Origin: JBDLSY01 sp041170585
Lineage (GTDB): Bacteria > Pseudomonadota > Gammaproteobacteria > Burkholderiales > Burkholderiaceae_C
Direction of reading: 5' to 3'
Assembly (NCBI GenBank): GCA_041170585.1
Contig: JBEDNN010000032.1
Span: forward strand, 1 to 15,103
Length of the DNA stretch: 15,103 nucleotides
Both the position numbers and the translations under genes were made by a program. Below the pieces are notes generated by a model. It did not search any database, was not told the origin of the DNA, and saw only the letters and a list, made by a program, of their open reading frames with translations. The stretch's first letter is position 1; each line of letters starts with the position of its first letter. Below are positions 1 to 6,747 of this stretch, in pieces.

Positions 1-139
1 ATGGCAGATTTTTATGTCAATACTTTATACTGAATGATTATATTTAATAATAAACAGTAATCAATTTACTCATTAATAACTAATAATTAATTTATCTTTA
101 AGTTGTATTTGTACCACTACCATTTTTTAATCTATATTA
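1..139. other. AT-rich left-edge region, no supported gene
   Basis: This stretch lies downstream of panB and is almost entirely A/T. A short plus-strand reading frame is open from the window edge to a stop at 31-33; it could be the last ten codons of a gene lying to the left or mere chance. I see no RNA gene and no convincing GC-rich terminator hairpin for panB. Confidence 0.3.
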
Positions 140-943
140 TTAATAACCGTGTAAAGTGTTATCAGGAAACTGAACTGCTTTTACCGCTTGCACATAAGCA
201 CTGATAGCAGCTTGTACGCTTAATTGACCTTCTAAAAAATTTTTCACAAAACGTGGTACTTTACCCGTTGTCATACCTAGCATATCATGTAATACTAACA
301 CCTGTCCTGATGTTTCGTTGCCTGCACCAATGCCGATAGTGGCCATTTTCTGACAAATATCGGTAACCATTTCACTGGCTGTTGATGGTATCAACTCCAA
401 AACACACAACGATGCACCTACCGCTTCTAAAGCCAGCGCATTTCTTTGTAGTTGTTGAACACTTTCATCATCTTTGGCTTGAATGCGATAACCGCCTAAA
501 GCGTAGATACTTTGCGGTGTTAAGCCTAAATGACCACAGACAGGAATATCACGTGTGGTTAAATATTCAACAACAGGAATAGTCCACCCTCCGCCTTCCA
601 GCTTAACCATGTGAGCACCCGCTTGCATTAAAGCACAGGCATTGCGATAGGCTTGCTCTACACTTTCATGATAGCTGCCATAAGGTAAATCAGCCACAAT
701 CCAAGCTGTACTTGCACCTGCTGCCACGCACCGTGTATGGTATAGCATATCAGTCATAGTTACGGGGACTGTGGAAGATAGCCCTTGTAACACCATACCC
801 AAACTATCGCCGACTAATAGGCATTCAACACCTGCATCATCAGCTATTTTTGCCAATGTTGCATCGTATGCCGTTAACATAGTGATTTTTTTACCTTCGC
901 TATGGAGCTGGCGTAAATAGGGTAAATTAATTGGTTTACGCAT
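140..943 (-). CDS. panB: 3-methyl-2-oxobutanoate hydroxymethyltransferase (PanB)
   Basis: PanB is the cytoplasmic enzyme that transfers a hydroxymethyl group from 5,10-methylene-tetrahydrofolate to 2-oxoisovalerate, giving ketopantoate, the first committed step to pantothenate and coenzyme A. The 267-residue product has the usual family length (E. coli about 264) and aligns from end to end. Visible landmarks are LTAYD near residue 23, the Mg-binding VGDSLGM (Asp46) and ADLPYGS (Asp85), VKLEGG (Lys114, Glu116), VCGHLGLTPQS at 135-145, the likely catalytic Glu183 in LELIP, and IGIGAGN at 203-209. The ATG start gives the normal N-terminus, although no clear Shine-Dalgarno sequence precedes it. 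The gene is divergent from the amino-acid decarboxylase across a 243-bp AT-rich gap. No panC is visible beside it; it could lie to the left of the window. The family assignment is firm. Confidence 0.97.
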   Translation of the reverse strand: MRKPINLPYLRQLHSEGKKITMLTAYDATLAKIADDAGVECLLVGDSLGMVLQGLSSTVPVTMTDMLYHTRCVAAGASTAWIVADLPYGSYHESVEQAYRNACALMQAGAHMVKLEGGGWTIPVVEYLTTRDIPVCGHLGLTPQSIYALGGYRIQAKDDESVQQLQRNALALEAVGASLCVLELIPSTASEMVTDICQKMATIGIGAGNETSGQVLVLHDMLGMTTGKVPRFVKNFLEGQLSVQAAISAYVQAVKAVQFPDNTLHGY

Positions 944-1186
944 TATAAAATTTATTCAGAGTGGATAAAGTAAAAAAAGTATATTAAATACAATTTAAAA
1001 TAAAACTGTAAAACTATATTAATAAACATAGTTATTTATATTTATTATTTTTTATTATTTATTGTTGTTATTAATTAATTGCTTATTATACAAATACAGT
1101 ATATTGCACGATAATAATGTTTTTAATGTTTTTAATGTTTTTAATGTTTTAGATTTTAACTTTTTAAATTAAAGGTTTATAGTGCC
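944..1186. other. Divergent intergenic region between panB and the decarboxylase gene
   Basis: This 243-bp gap must hold the promoters of both divergent genes. It is so AT-rich that many -10-like hexamers occur, and I cannot single one out. An AAAGG at 1171-1175, 11 bases before the ATG at 1187, is the probable ribosome binding site of the decarboxylase. Its right part carries the 9-bp tandem array listed separately. Confidence 0.6.
1116..1150. repeat. Tandem array, 9-bp unit AATGTTTTT, about 3.9 copies
   Basis: Read directly: three perfect copies of AATGTTTTT are followed by a fourth lacking its last base. The array ends 36 bp before the decarboxylase start codon, so it probably lies in the promoter or 5' leader of that gene. 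Copy-number change would alter spacing there. Confidence 0.9.
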
Positions 1187-3442
1187 ATGCGCTTTCGTTT
1201 CCCAATTATTATTATTGATGAAGATTTTCGTACAGACAATACTAGCGGCAGTGGTATTCGTGCTTTAGCTGACGCTTTGACAGCCGAGGGTATGGAAGTC
1301 ACTGGATTTACTAGCTACGGTGATTTAACCAGCTTTGCACAGCAACAAAGCCGTGCCAGTGCATTTATTTTAAGTATTGATGATGAAGAATTTACACCAG
1401 GACCAGATTTAGACCCTGCCGTACTTAATCTACGCAATTTTATTGAAGAAGTGCGTTTTAAAAATGCAGATGTTCCCATTTATATTTATGGTGAAACCCG
1501 CACCAGTCGCCATATTCCTAACAGTATTTTACGCGAGTTACACGGGTTTATTCACATGTTTGAAGATACCCCTGAATTTGTAGCCCGTCATATTATTCGT
1601 GAAGCAAAAAGCTATTTGGACGGATTAGCTCCGCCATTTTTTCGTGAATTGGTTAAATATGCGCAAGACGGTTCATACAGTTGGCATTGCCCAGGACACA
1701 GTGGCGGCGTCGCTTTTTTAAAATCACCGATTGGACAAATGTTTCATCAGTTCTTTGGTGAAAATATGCTACGCGCTGACGTATGCAATGCCGTAGAAGA
1801 ATTAGGACAATTATTAGACCACACAGGCCCTGTAGCGGCCAGTGAACGAAATGCAGCGAGAATTTTTCACGCTGACCACGCTTATTTTGTAACCAATGGA
1901 ACGTCCACATCAAATAAAATGGTGTGGCATTCTACAGTTGCCCCTGATGATATTGTGATTGTTGACCGTAATTGTCATAAATCTATTTTACATAGTATCA
2001 CAATGATGGGGGCTATCCCTGTGTTTTTAACACCCACACGCAACCATTTAGGAATTATTGGCCCTATTCCTGCTGAATCGTTTAAACGTGAAAACATTGA
2101 AAAATTAATCGCTGCACATCCCTTTGCCAGTAAAGTAGCCCATAAAAAACCACGTATTTTAACGGTTACACAAAGTACTTATGATGGCATTATCTATAAC
2201 GTTGAAACCATTAAAAAAGAATTAGATGGCTGGATTGATACTTTGCATTTTGATGAGGCTTGGCTGCCCCACGCGTCATTTCATGATTTTTACAGAAATA
2301 TGCACGCTATTGGTAAAGACCGTCCGCGTAGCCGTCATTCCTTGGTGTTTTCAACCCAGTCTACCCACAAAATGTTAGCAGGCTTAAGTCAAGCTAGCCA
2401 AATTTTGGTACAAGATGCACAAGAGCGTCAGTTAGACCGCCATGTATTTAATGAAGCATATTTAATGCACAGTTCAACTAGCCCACAATATGCCATTATT
2501 GCCAGTTGTGATGTGGCTGCTGCGATGATGGAAGCACCTGGTGGTACTGCCTTGGTTGAAGAATCTATTGCTGAAGCCTTGGATTTTCGCCGTGCTATGC
2601 GTAAAGTAGATGAAGAATTTGGCCATGACTGGTGGTTTAAAGTATGGGGACCTACTAATTTAGTAGAAGAAGGCATTGGTCAGCAAGCCGATTGGATGCT
2701 ACACGCACAAGATACTTGGCATGGATTTGGGGCTACTAGTAGTGGCGGCCATGCGGTGTTTGCTGAAGGCTTTAATATGCTAGACCCGATTAAATCAACA
2801 ATTGTTACGCCGGGTTTAGATGTACAAGGCAAGTTTGCTGAACAAGGTATTCCAGCCAGTATTGTAACTAAGTACCTTTCAGAACACGGCGTTGTAGTTG
2901 AAAAAACAGGGCTGTATAGTTTTTTTATTATGTTTACGATTGGAATTACCAAAGGACGCTGGAATACTTTATTGGCTGCTTTACAACAATTTAAAGATGA
3001 TTATGATAAAAATCAGCCTTTATGGCGTGTTTTGCCTGATTTTTGTAAGCAACAACCTAATTATGAAAAATTAGGCTTACGTGATTTATGCCAGCAAATA
3101 CATACGGCTTATGCAGCCAACGATGTGGCACGTATTACCACTGAAATGTATTTAAGCCATATGCACCCTGCTATGAAACCTTCAGATGCTTGGGCACGTG
3201 TTGCACACCGTGATATTGACCGTGTGGCAATTGATGATCTGGAAGGGCGTATTACCAGCACACTACTAACACCTTATCCACCAGGTATTCCTTTATTAAT
3301 TCCTGGTGAAGTATTTAACCAAACAATTGTTGAATATTTAAAAATTACTCGTGATTTCAACCGTAAATTTCCTGGTTTTGCCACTGATGTACATGGCTTG
3401 ATTGTGATTAACGGTGAATGCTTTGTAGATTGTGTGCGTTAA
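1187..3442 (+). CDS. PLP-dependent Arg/Lys/Orn decarboxylase, long form
   Basis: This is a 751-residue fold-type-I pyridoxal-phosphate decarboxylase of the Orn/Lys/Arg group, which turns a basic amino acid into its amine (putrescine, cadaverine or agmatine) and CO2. Residues 1 to about 140 form the receiver-like wing domain (FPIIIIDEDFR, FILSIDDEEF). The core carries SWHCPGHSGG, the cofactor-contacting HKSILHS and HFDEAW (Asp356), and STHKML with the Schiff-base lysine at about residue 395. The C-terminal domain includes PYPPGIPLLIPGE. Length equals that of Pseudomonas LdcA (751 residues) as I recall it, but the N-terminus resembles Burkholderiales proteins annotated arginine/lysine/ornithine decarboxylase. 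Substrate cannot be read from motifs alone, so no symbol is given. The last 11 bases overlap rnhB, suggesting co-translation. A role in polyamine synthesis or acid tolerance is inferred from the family. Confidence 0.93.
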   Translation: MRFRFPIIIIDEDFRTDNTSGSGIRALADALTAEGMEVTGFTSYGDLTSFAQQQSRASAFILSIDDEEFTPGPDLDPAVLNLRNFIEEVRFKNADVPIYIYGETRTSRHIPNSILRELHGFIHMFEDTPEFVARHIIREAKSYLDGLAPPFFRELVKYAQDGSYSWHCPGHSGGVAFLKSPIGQMFHQFFGENMLRADVCNAVEELGQLLDHTGPVAASERNAARIFHADHAYFVTNGTSTSNKMVWHSTVAPDDIVIVDRNCHKSILHSITMMGAIPVFLTPTRNHLGIIGPIPAESFKRENIEKLIAAHPFASKVAHKKPRILTVTQSTYDGIIYNVETIKKELDGWIDTLHFDEAWLPHASFHDFYRNMHAIGKDRPRSRHSLVFSTQSTHKMLAGLSQASQILVQDAQERQLDRHVFNEAYLMHSSTSPQYAIIASCDVAAAMMEAPGGTALVEESIAEALDFRRAMRKVDEEFGHDWWFKVWGPTNLVEEGIGQQADWMLHAQDTWHGFGATSSGGHAVFAEGFNMLDPIKSTIVTPGLDVQGKFAEQGIPASIVTKYLSEHGVVVEKTGLYSFFIMFTIGITKGRWNTLLAALQQFKDDYDKNQPLWRVLPDFCKQQPNYEKLGLRDLCQQIHTAYAANDVARITTEMYLSHMHPAMKPSDAWARVAHRDIDRVAIDDLEGRITSTLLTPYPPGIPLLIPGEVFNQTIVEYLKITRDFNRKFPGFATDVHGLIVINGECFVDCVR

Positions 3443-4019
3443 TATTGGTATTGACGAAGCTGGGCGTGGTCCTTGGACAGGCAGCGTATTTGCTGCTGCC
3501 GTGGTGTTAAACCCAAACTGTCCAATTATCGGCTTAAACGACTCTAAAAAACTATCGACTAAAAAACGCGAGACATTGGCTGTCGTAATTGCTAAAGATG
3601 CATTGGCATACGGAATAGGCAGTGCCAGTGCAGTAGAAATAGACAAAATCAATATTTTACAGGCCACTTTTTTAGCTATGCGTCGTGCTTTAGCCTGTTT
3701 ACCGCTACAATACCGCACCCAATTGTGCCATGCGTGGGTTGATGGTAACCGTGACCCTAATCTAGGTATTCCCACCACTACGCTTATTCAAGGTGATGCG
3801 TCTATGCCCAGCATTTCAGCAGCCAGTATTTTAGCAAAAATAGCCCGTGATAATGAGGCTGCATATATGCATTCGCAATACCCTGAATATGGTTTTAATC
3901 AACACAAAGGTTATGGTACGGTACTACACCGTAAACAATTGCAACTGTTAGGGCCCACACCTTATCACCGAAAAAGTTTCTCACCTGTAGCACAGTGGTA
4001 CTTAAATAACCAAAAATAA
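3432..4019 (+). CDS. rnhB: Ribonuclease HII
   Basis: RNase HII cuts RNA in RNA-DNA hybrids and starts removal of single ribonucleotides from DNA. The 195-residue product has the normal length. The four acidic catalytic positions are present: Asp8 and Glu9 in GIDEAGRG, Asp104 in VDGN, and Asp122 in GDAS, with the family's 18-residue spacing between the last two. DSKKLS (38-43), ISAASILAKIARD and YGFNQHKGYGT also match. The loop after GRGP reads WTGS rather than the common LAGP, a local oddity. The start is forced: an in-frame TAG at 3426-3428 leaves only ATT 3429 or GTG 3432 before the conserved core, so GTG is chosen. It lies inside the 3' end of the decarboxylase gene, 11 bp before that gene ends, which implies translational coupling. 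In many betaproteobacteria rnhB follows lpxA-lpxB and precedes a SpoU methyltransferase; here the upstream partner differs. Confidence 0.96.
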   Translation: MCVNIGIDEAGRGPWTGSVFAAAVVLNPNCPIIGLNDSKKLSTKKRETLAVVIAKDALAYGIGSASAVEIDKINILQATFLAMRRALACLPLQYRTQLCHAWVDGNRDPNLGIPTTTLIQGDASMPSISAASILAKIARDNEAAYMHSQYPEYGFNQHKGYGTVLHRKQLQLLGPTPYHRKSFSPVAQWYLNNQK

Positions 4020-4110
4020 GCTGATTTTTTAGCACTCAAAAATTTTTACAAAAAAGTTTGCGATAAAATAGCAATGGTTCAACTATTTTTTGAATTGTTC
4101 TTTATTATTT

Positions 4111-4152
4111 ATTTCTTATTATCTATTTCTTATTATCTATTTCTTATTATCT
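4111..4152. repeat. Tandem array, 14-bp unit, 3 perfect copies
   Basis: The unit ATTTCTTATTATCT is repeated three times without mismatch (4111-4124, 4125-4138, 4139-4152) in the gap between rnhB and the PuuD-like gene. It abuts the heptamer array that follows. Confidence 0.93.
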
Positions 4153-4153
4153 A

Positions 4154-4202
4154 TTTTTTGTTTTTTATTTTTTATTTTTTGTTTTTTGTTTTTTGTTTTT
4201 TT
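4154..4202. repeat. Tandem array of T6-purine heptamers, 7 copies
   Basis: Seven consecutive heptamers of six T followed by one base, the seventh position being G, A, A, G, G, G and T in order. The array ends directly before the AAGGAG at 4203-4208. The coding strand is therefore an uninterrupted T-rich block up to the ribosome binding site. Confidence 0.92.
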
Positions 4203-4208
4203 AAGGAG
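4203..4208 (+). promoter_or_regulatory. Strong Shine-Dalgarno sequence of the PuuD-like gene
   Basis: AAGGAG lies five bases before the ATG at 4214 and fixes that start. It is the clearest ribosome binding site in the window; most other genes here have weak or unrecognisable ones. Confidence 0.85.
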
Positions 4209-4213
4209 TCCTA

Positions 4214-4798
4214 ATGGGTATTATTTTTCAATCGTTAGGTCGCACTATCGCGGCAGGGTTTATATTACTGATTATATTAGCGGGTATAACCATTAATTTT
4301 GATACTTTTAATATGGCTAGCTGGTCATACTTTGCACTGCGTTGGCTACATGTTTTAACCTCTATTATGTGGATTGGTTTACTGTACTATTTTAATTTTG
4401 TACAAATCCCTTCTATGTCAAAAATCCCAGACGAACAAAAACCAGCCATTGGTAAAGTTATCGCACCGACTGCTTTGTTTTGGTTTCGTTGGTCAGCTTT
4501 AGCCACTGTTATTTTAGGAATTGGTCTAGCAGGCCATGGAAAAATGCTCATGCCAGCTATGATGTTAGCTAAAGGTTTTCAAGGCATTGGTATCGGTATG
4601 TGGCTAGGTTTATTAATGGCTTTTAATGTTTGGTTTATCATTTGGCCTAATCAGAAAAAAGCACTGGGTATTGTTGTTGTTGAAGCTACTGAAAAAGCAA
4701 AAGCGGCTCGTATGGCTATGCTTACCAGCCGCTTTAATACAATGGCGTCTATTCCAATGTTGTATTTTATGGTCGCTCAATCACACGGTGGGCTGTAA
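4214..4798 (+). CDS. Small integral membrane protein related to the membrane domain of urate hydroxylase PuuD
   Basis: This 194-residue protein has about five hydrophobic segments (roughly 12-28, 44-64, 86-107, 122-144 and 173-190). It resembles the N-terminal membrane domain of PuuD (Pfam urate oxidase N-terminal family): RWLHVLTSIMWIGLLYYFN carries a membrane-embedded His46 as in haem-binding four-helix families, and a second block reads FWFRWSALATVILGIG. Full-length PuuD ends in a cytochrome c domain with CXXCH; this protein has none and stops after a short tail, so urate oxidation is not supported. Stand-alone versions are, as far as I recall, common in aquatic betaproteobacteria and of unknown role; haem binding or electron transfer is inference. 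The start is fixed by the strong AAGGAG. The gene ends 9 bp from the convergent methyltransferase gene and shows no purine-catabolism neighbours, apart from a nucleotidase about 1 kb to the right. Confidence 0.8.
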   Translation: MGIIFQSLGRTIAAGFILLIILAGITINFDTFNMASWSYFALRWLHVLTSIMWIGLLYYFNFVQIPSMSKIPDEQKPAIGKVIAPTALFWFRWSALATVILGIGLAGHGKMLMPAMMLAKGFQGIGIGMWLGLLMAFNVWFIIWPNQKKALGIVVVEATEKAKAARMAMLTSRFNTMASIPMLYFMVAQSHGGL

Positions 4799-4807
4799 TT
4801 AAACGGT

Positions 4808-5671
4808 TTAGTTATTTTGCCAAGTCCATAAACAAATAGCTGCTGCACTGGCGACATTTAAAGATTCAAAACCGCCGTTCATAGGAATATAAACAGACTG
4901 TGTAGCAGCCGTTTGACTAATAATACTCACACCTTGTCCTTCATTGCCAAATACCCAAACCATTGTCTCTTTAATATCAACTTGCAGCAGCGGTAAAGAT
5001 TGCTTTGTCAAACTGGTAACAAAGACAGGTATACTATATGCTTTGAACCGCTTATATACTGAGCTTAAATCAGTATTTTCATAAATATTAATGGCTAGTT
5101 GAGCACCTTGGCCTGCACGCAATGCTTTCAAACTCCATGCACTGGCACACCCTTTAGACAAAATAACTTGTGAAATACCAAAGGCTGCACACAAGCGAAT
5201 AATTGTTCCGATATTACCAGGGTCTTGTATACAATCCAACACCACAGTTGTGGTAGTATAATCAATATACTCAAAATTAAGCTGAGTATTCATATTCAGT
5301 ACGGCACATATACTTGGCGTACTATTCATACTACATAAAGAAGTATACAGAGTCTCACTTAAATAAACCCACCTAATAGTATGAATATTACGTGTGTTGT
5401 CTAAAATTTTATCACCTATATTATCATTTATATTATCATTTATATATTGTTGTAAATATTTAGCTGAACTTTCACCCGTACAGTTATCAGGTAAAATAAA
5501 TTCTATAATAGTAAAACGTTGCTGTTTTAATTGTTGTAAAGCCTCTAATACTAAATGTTCACCTTCTAACCAGACTAGTTGAGCTTCTTTACGTAAAGCT
5601 GGTTTAGCATGGTAGCGTAACCATTGTTGTACCCAAGGGTTACTACGAGCAGTAATGACATTTTTTTTCAT
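4808..5671 (-). CDS. SpoU/TrmH-family RNA 2'-O-methyltransferase
   Basis: The product is a 287-residue SPOUT-class methyltransferase that uses S-adenosylmethionine to methylate a ribose 2'-OH in rRNA or tRNA. The N-terminal part (about 5-45, ending WLEGEHLVLEAL) matches the substrate-binding domain of RlmB/TsnR-like members. The trefoil-knot motifs are all present: motif 1 DPGNIGTIIRLCAAFG (150-165, Asn152), motif 2 WVFGNEGQG (239-247), and motif 3 IPMNGGFESLNVASAAA (262-278). SLKALRAGQGA resembles betaproteobacterial proteins encoded next to rnhB. The exact target RNA cannot be told from sequence, so no symbol is given. Residues 77-88 are a low-complexity INDN-INDN-IGDK linker encoded by a 12-bp tandem repeat, between the two domains. 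ATG at 5671 is preceded only by a weak AAGA. Confidence 0.93.
   Translation of the reverse strand: MKKNVITARSNPWVQQWLRYHAKPALRKEAQLVWLEGEHLVLEALQQLKQQRFTIIEFILPDNCTGESSAKYLQQYINDNINDNIGDKILDNTRNIHTIRWVYLSETLYTSLCSMNSTPSICAVLNMNTQLNFEYIDYTTTTVVLDCIQDPGNIGTIIRLCAAFGISQVILSKGCASAWSLKALRAGQGAQLAINIYENTDLSSVYKRFKAYSIPVFVTSLTKQSLPLLQVDIKETMVWVFGNEGQGVSIISQTAATQSVYIPMNGGFESLNVASAAAICLWTWQNN
5409..5444. repeat. In-gene tandem repeat, 12-bp unit, 3 copies, in frame
   Basis: On the plus strand the unit TTATCATTTATA occurs twice perfectly (5421-5432, 5433-5444), preceded by a copy with two changes (5409-5420). On the coding strand each copy gives four residues, INDN, INDN and IGDK, at residues 77-88 of the methyltransferase. 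The unit length is a multiple of three, so expansion keeps the frame. Confidence 0.9.
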
Positions 5672-5716
5672 TATTCTTAATGTATTTAATAAGTGTTTAT
5701 ATATTTAATAAATATC

Positions 5717-5771
5717 TATAAGTTTATAAGTTTATAAGTTTATAAGTTTATGAATTTATAGGTTTATAGGT
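5717..5771. repeat. Tandem array, 8-bp unit TATAAGTT, 4 perfect plus degenerate copies
   Basis: Four exact copies run from 5717 to 5748, followed by TATGAATT, TATAGGTT and a partial copy. The array lies in the divergent gap between the SpoU methyltransferase and the 5'-nucleotidase, where both promoters should be. The gradient from perfect to decayed copies suggests slippage followed by point mutation. Confidence 0.9.
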
Positions 5772-5841
5772 ATTTATATGTTTTTTTATAGCTTAATGCA
5801 AAAAATATTTTTTGCCAATAAAATTTAAAGATTCAATCATT

Positions 5842-6747
5842 ATGCTAAGAATTGCTGTGTCCTCTCGTGCTTTATTTAATTTTGAAGCTGAAAATAATGT
5901 GTTTGAACAACCTGAATATATCAGTGATACTGAACACTTGGCCTATAAACATTTACAACTGGAAAAAATAAACACCCCCGCTTTACCCGGTGTTGCCTTT
6001 CGATTAGTCAAAAAATTATTGTCGCTTAACTTACCACACAGGCAACTGTGTGAAGTAATAATTGTGTCACGTAATGATCCTGTTAGTGGTTTACGGGTAT
6101 TTCGTAGCGCACAAGCAGCACAATTAAATATTACCCGTGCAGTCTTTACGGGTGGTAATAACCCTTATCCTTATTTAGTACCTTTTAAAGCCACTCTATT
6201 TTTATCAGCCAATGCAGACGATGTACGCGGTGCTTTAGTAGCAGGATTTGCAGCAGCACAGGTATATGTCAGTAGCATTAGTGATACTGAACAACATACA
6301 TCAGAAATTCGTATTGCTTTTGATGGTGATGCTGTATTATTTAGCGATGAGGCTGAAAATATTTATCAAAGTCACGGACTAGCCGCTTTTGAAGCCCATG
6401 AATCTGCAAATGCTACCAAGGCACTTCCAGCAGGACCCTTTAAACCATTGCTGGAAGCCTTACAAATTTTACAAGCTATTCCTGACTTACCCATTAAAAT
6501 CCGCACTGCACTGGTTACCGCACGCAGTGCACCTGCACATGAGAGAGCTATTCGTACTTTAATGGCGTGGAACATCGCAGTTGATGAAGCTATGTTTCTT
6601 GGTGGCCTTAATAAAACTGATTTTTTAAAAGTATTTGCTCCAGATTTCTTTTTTGATGACCAAGCCCAGCATTGCCAACTGGCATCACAAGTAACGCCTA
6701 CAGCTCAAGTATTATCAAGAACACATTTAACATTAAAAACTACTTGA
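5842..6747 (+). CDS. Cytosolic 5'-nucleotidase (cN-I type, 5_nucleotid family)
   Basis: This 301-residue protein matches the bacterial relatives of mammalian cytosolic 5'-nucleotidase IA, which dephosphorylate nucleoside monophosphates such as AMP. Seen in order: VSSRALFNFE at 6-15, LPGVAFRLVKKLLSLN at 48-63, SRNDPVSGLRVFRSAQ at 76-91, the HAD-like aspartate motif AFDGDAVLF (Asp161, Asp163), GPFKPLLEAL, VTARSAPAHERAIRTL (225-240), and the late HAD-type motifs with NKTDFLK (Lys263) and FFFDDQ (Asp272, Asp273). The frame stays open upstream to a TTG at 5812, but that would add ten non-conserved residues; ATG 5842 puts the conserved VSSRALF at the expected N-terminus and is preferred. The 3' end overlaps the convergent ispG stop by 8 bp. 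Substrate range is inferred from the family. Confidence 0.9.
   Translation: MLRIAVSSRALFNFEAENNVFEQPEYISDTEHLAYKHLQLEKINTPALPGVAFRLVKKLLSLNLPHRQLCEVIIVSRNDPVSGLRVFRSAQAAQLNITRAVFTGGNNPYPYLVPFKATLFLSANADDVRGALVAGFAAAQVYVSSISDTEQHTSEIRIAFDGDAVLFSDEAENIYQSHGLAAFEAHESANATKALPAGPFKPLLEALQILQAIPDLPIKIRTALVTARSAPAHERAIRTLMAWNIAVDEAMFLGGLNKTDFLKVFAPDFFFDDQAQHCQLASQVTPTAQVLSRTHLTLKTT

Noticed and set aside
1..33. Possible C-terminal tail of a plus-strand gene (ends with TGA at 31-33)
   Set aside because: Only ten codons are visible; it cannot be told from chance in AT-rich DNA.
3338..3778. 146-codon minus-strand frame opposite the decarboxylase end and rnhB
   Set aside because: It lies antisense to two strongly conserved genes and matches no family I know.
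4071..4100. Inverted repeat TTCAA/TTGAA after rnhB as a terminator
   Set aside because: The stem is about five A/T-rich pairs and is not followed by a U-run at the right place.
4090..4296. Plus-strand 68-codon frame rich in Phe, Leu and Tyr
   Set aside because: It is the translation of the tandem arrays and overlaps the well-supported PuuD-like start in another frame; the hydrophobic appearance comes from the T-rich repeats.
5812..5841. Upstream TTG start for the 5'-nucleotidase
   Set aside because: It adds ten residues not expected in the family, while ATG 5842 gives the standard N-terminus.
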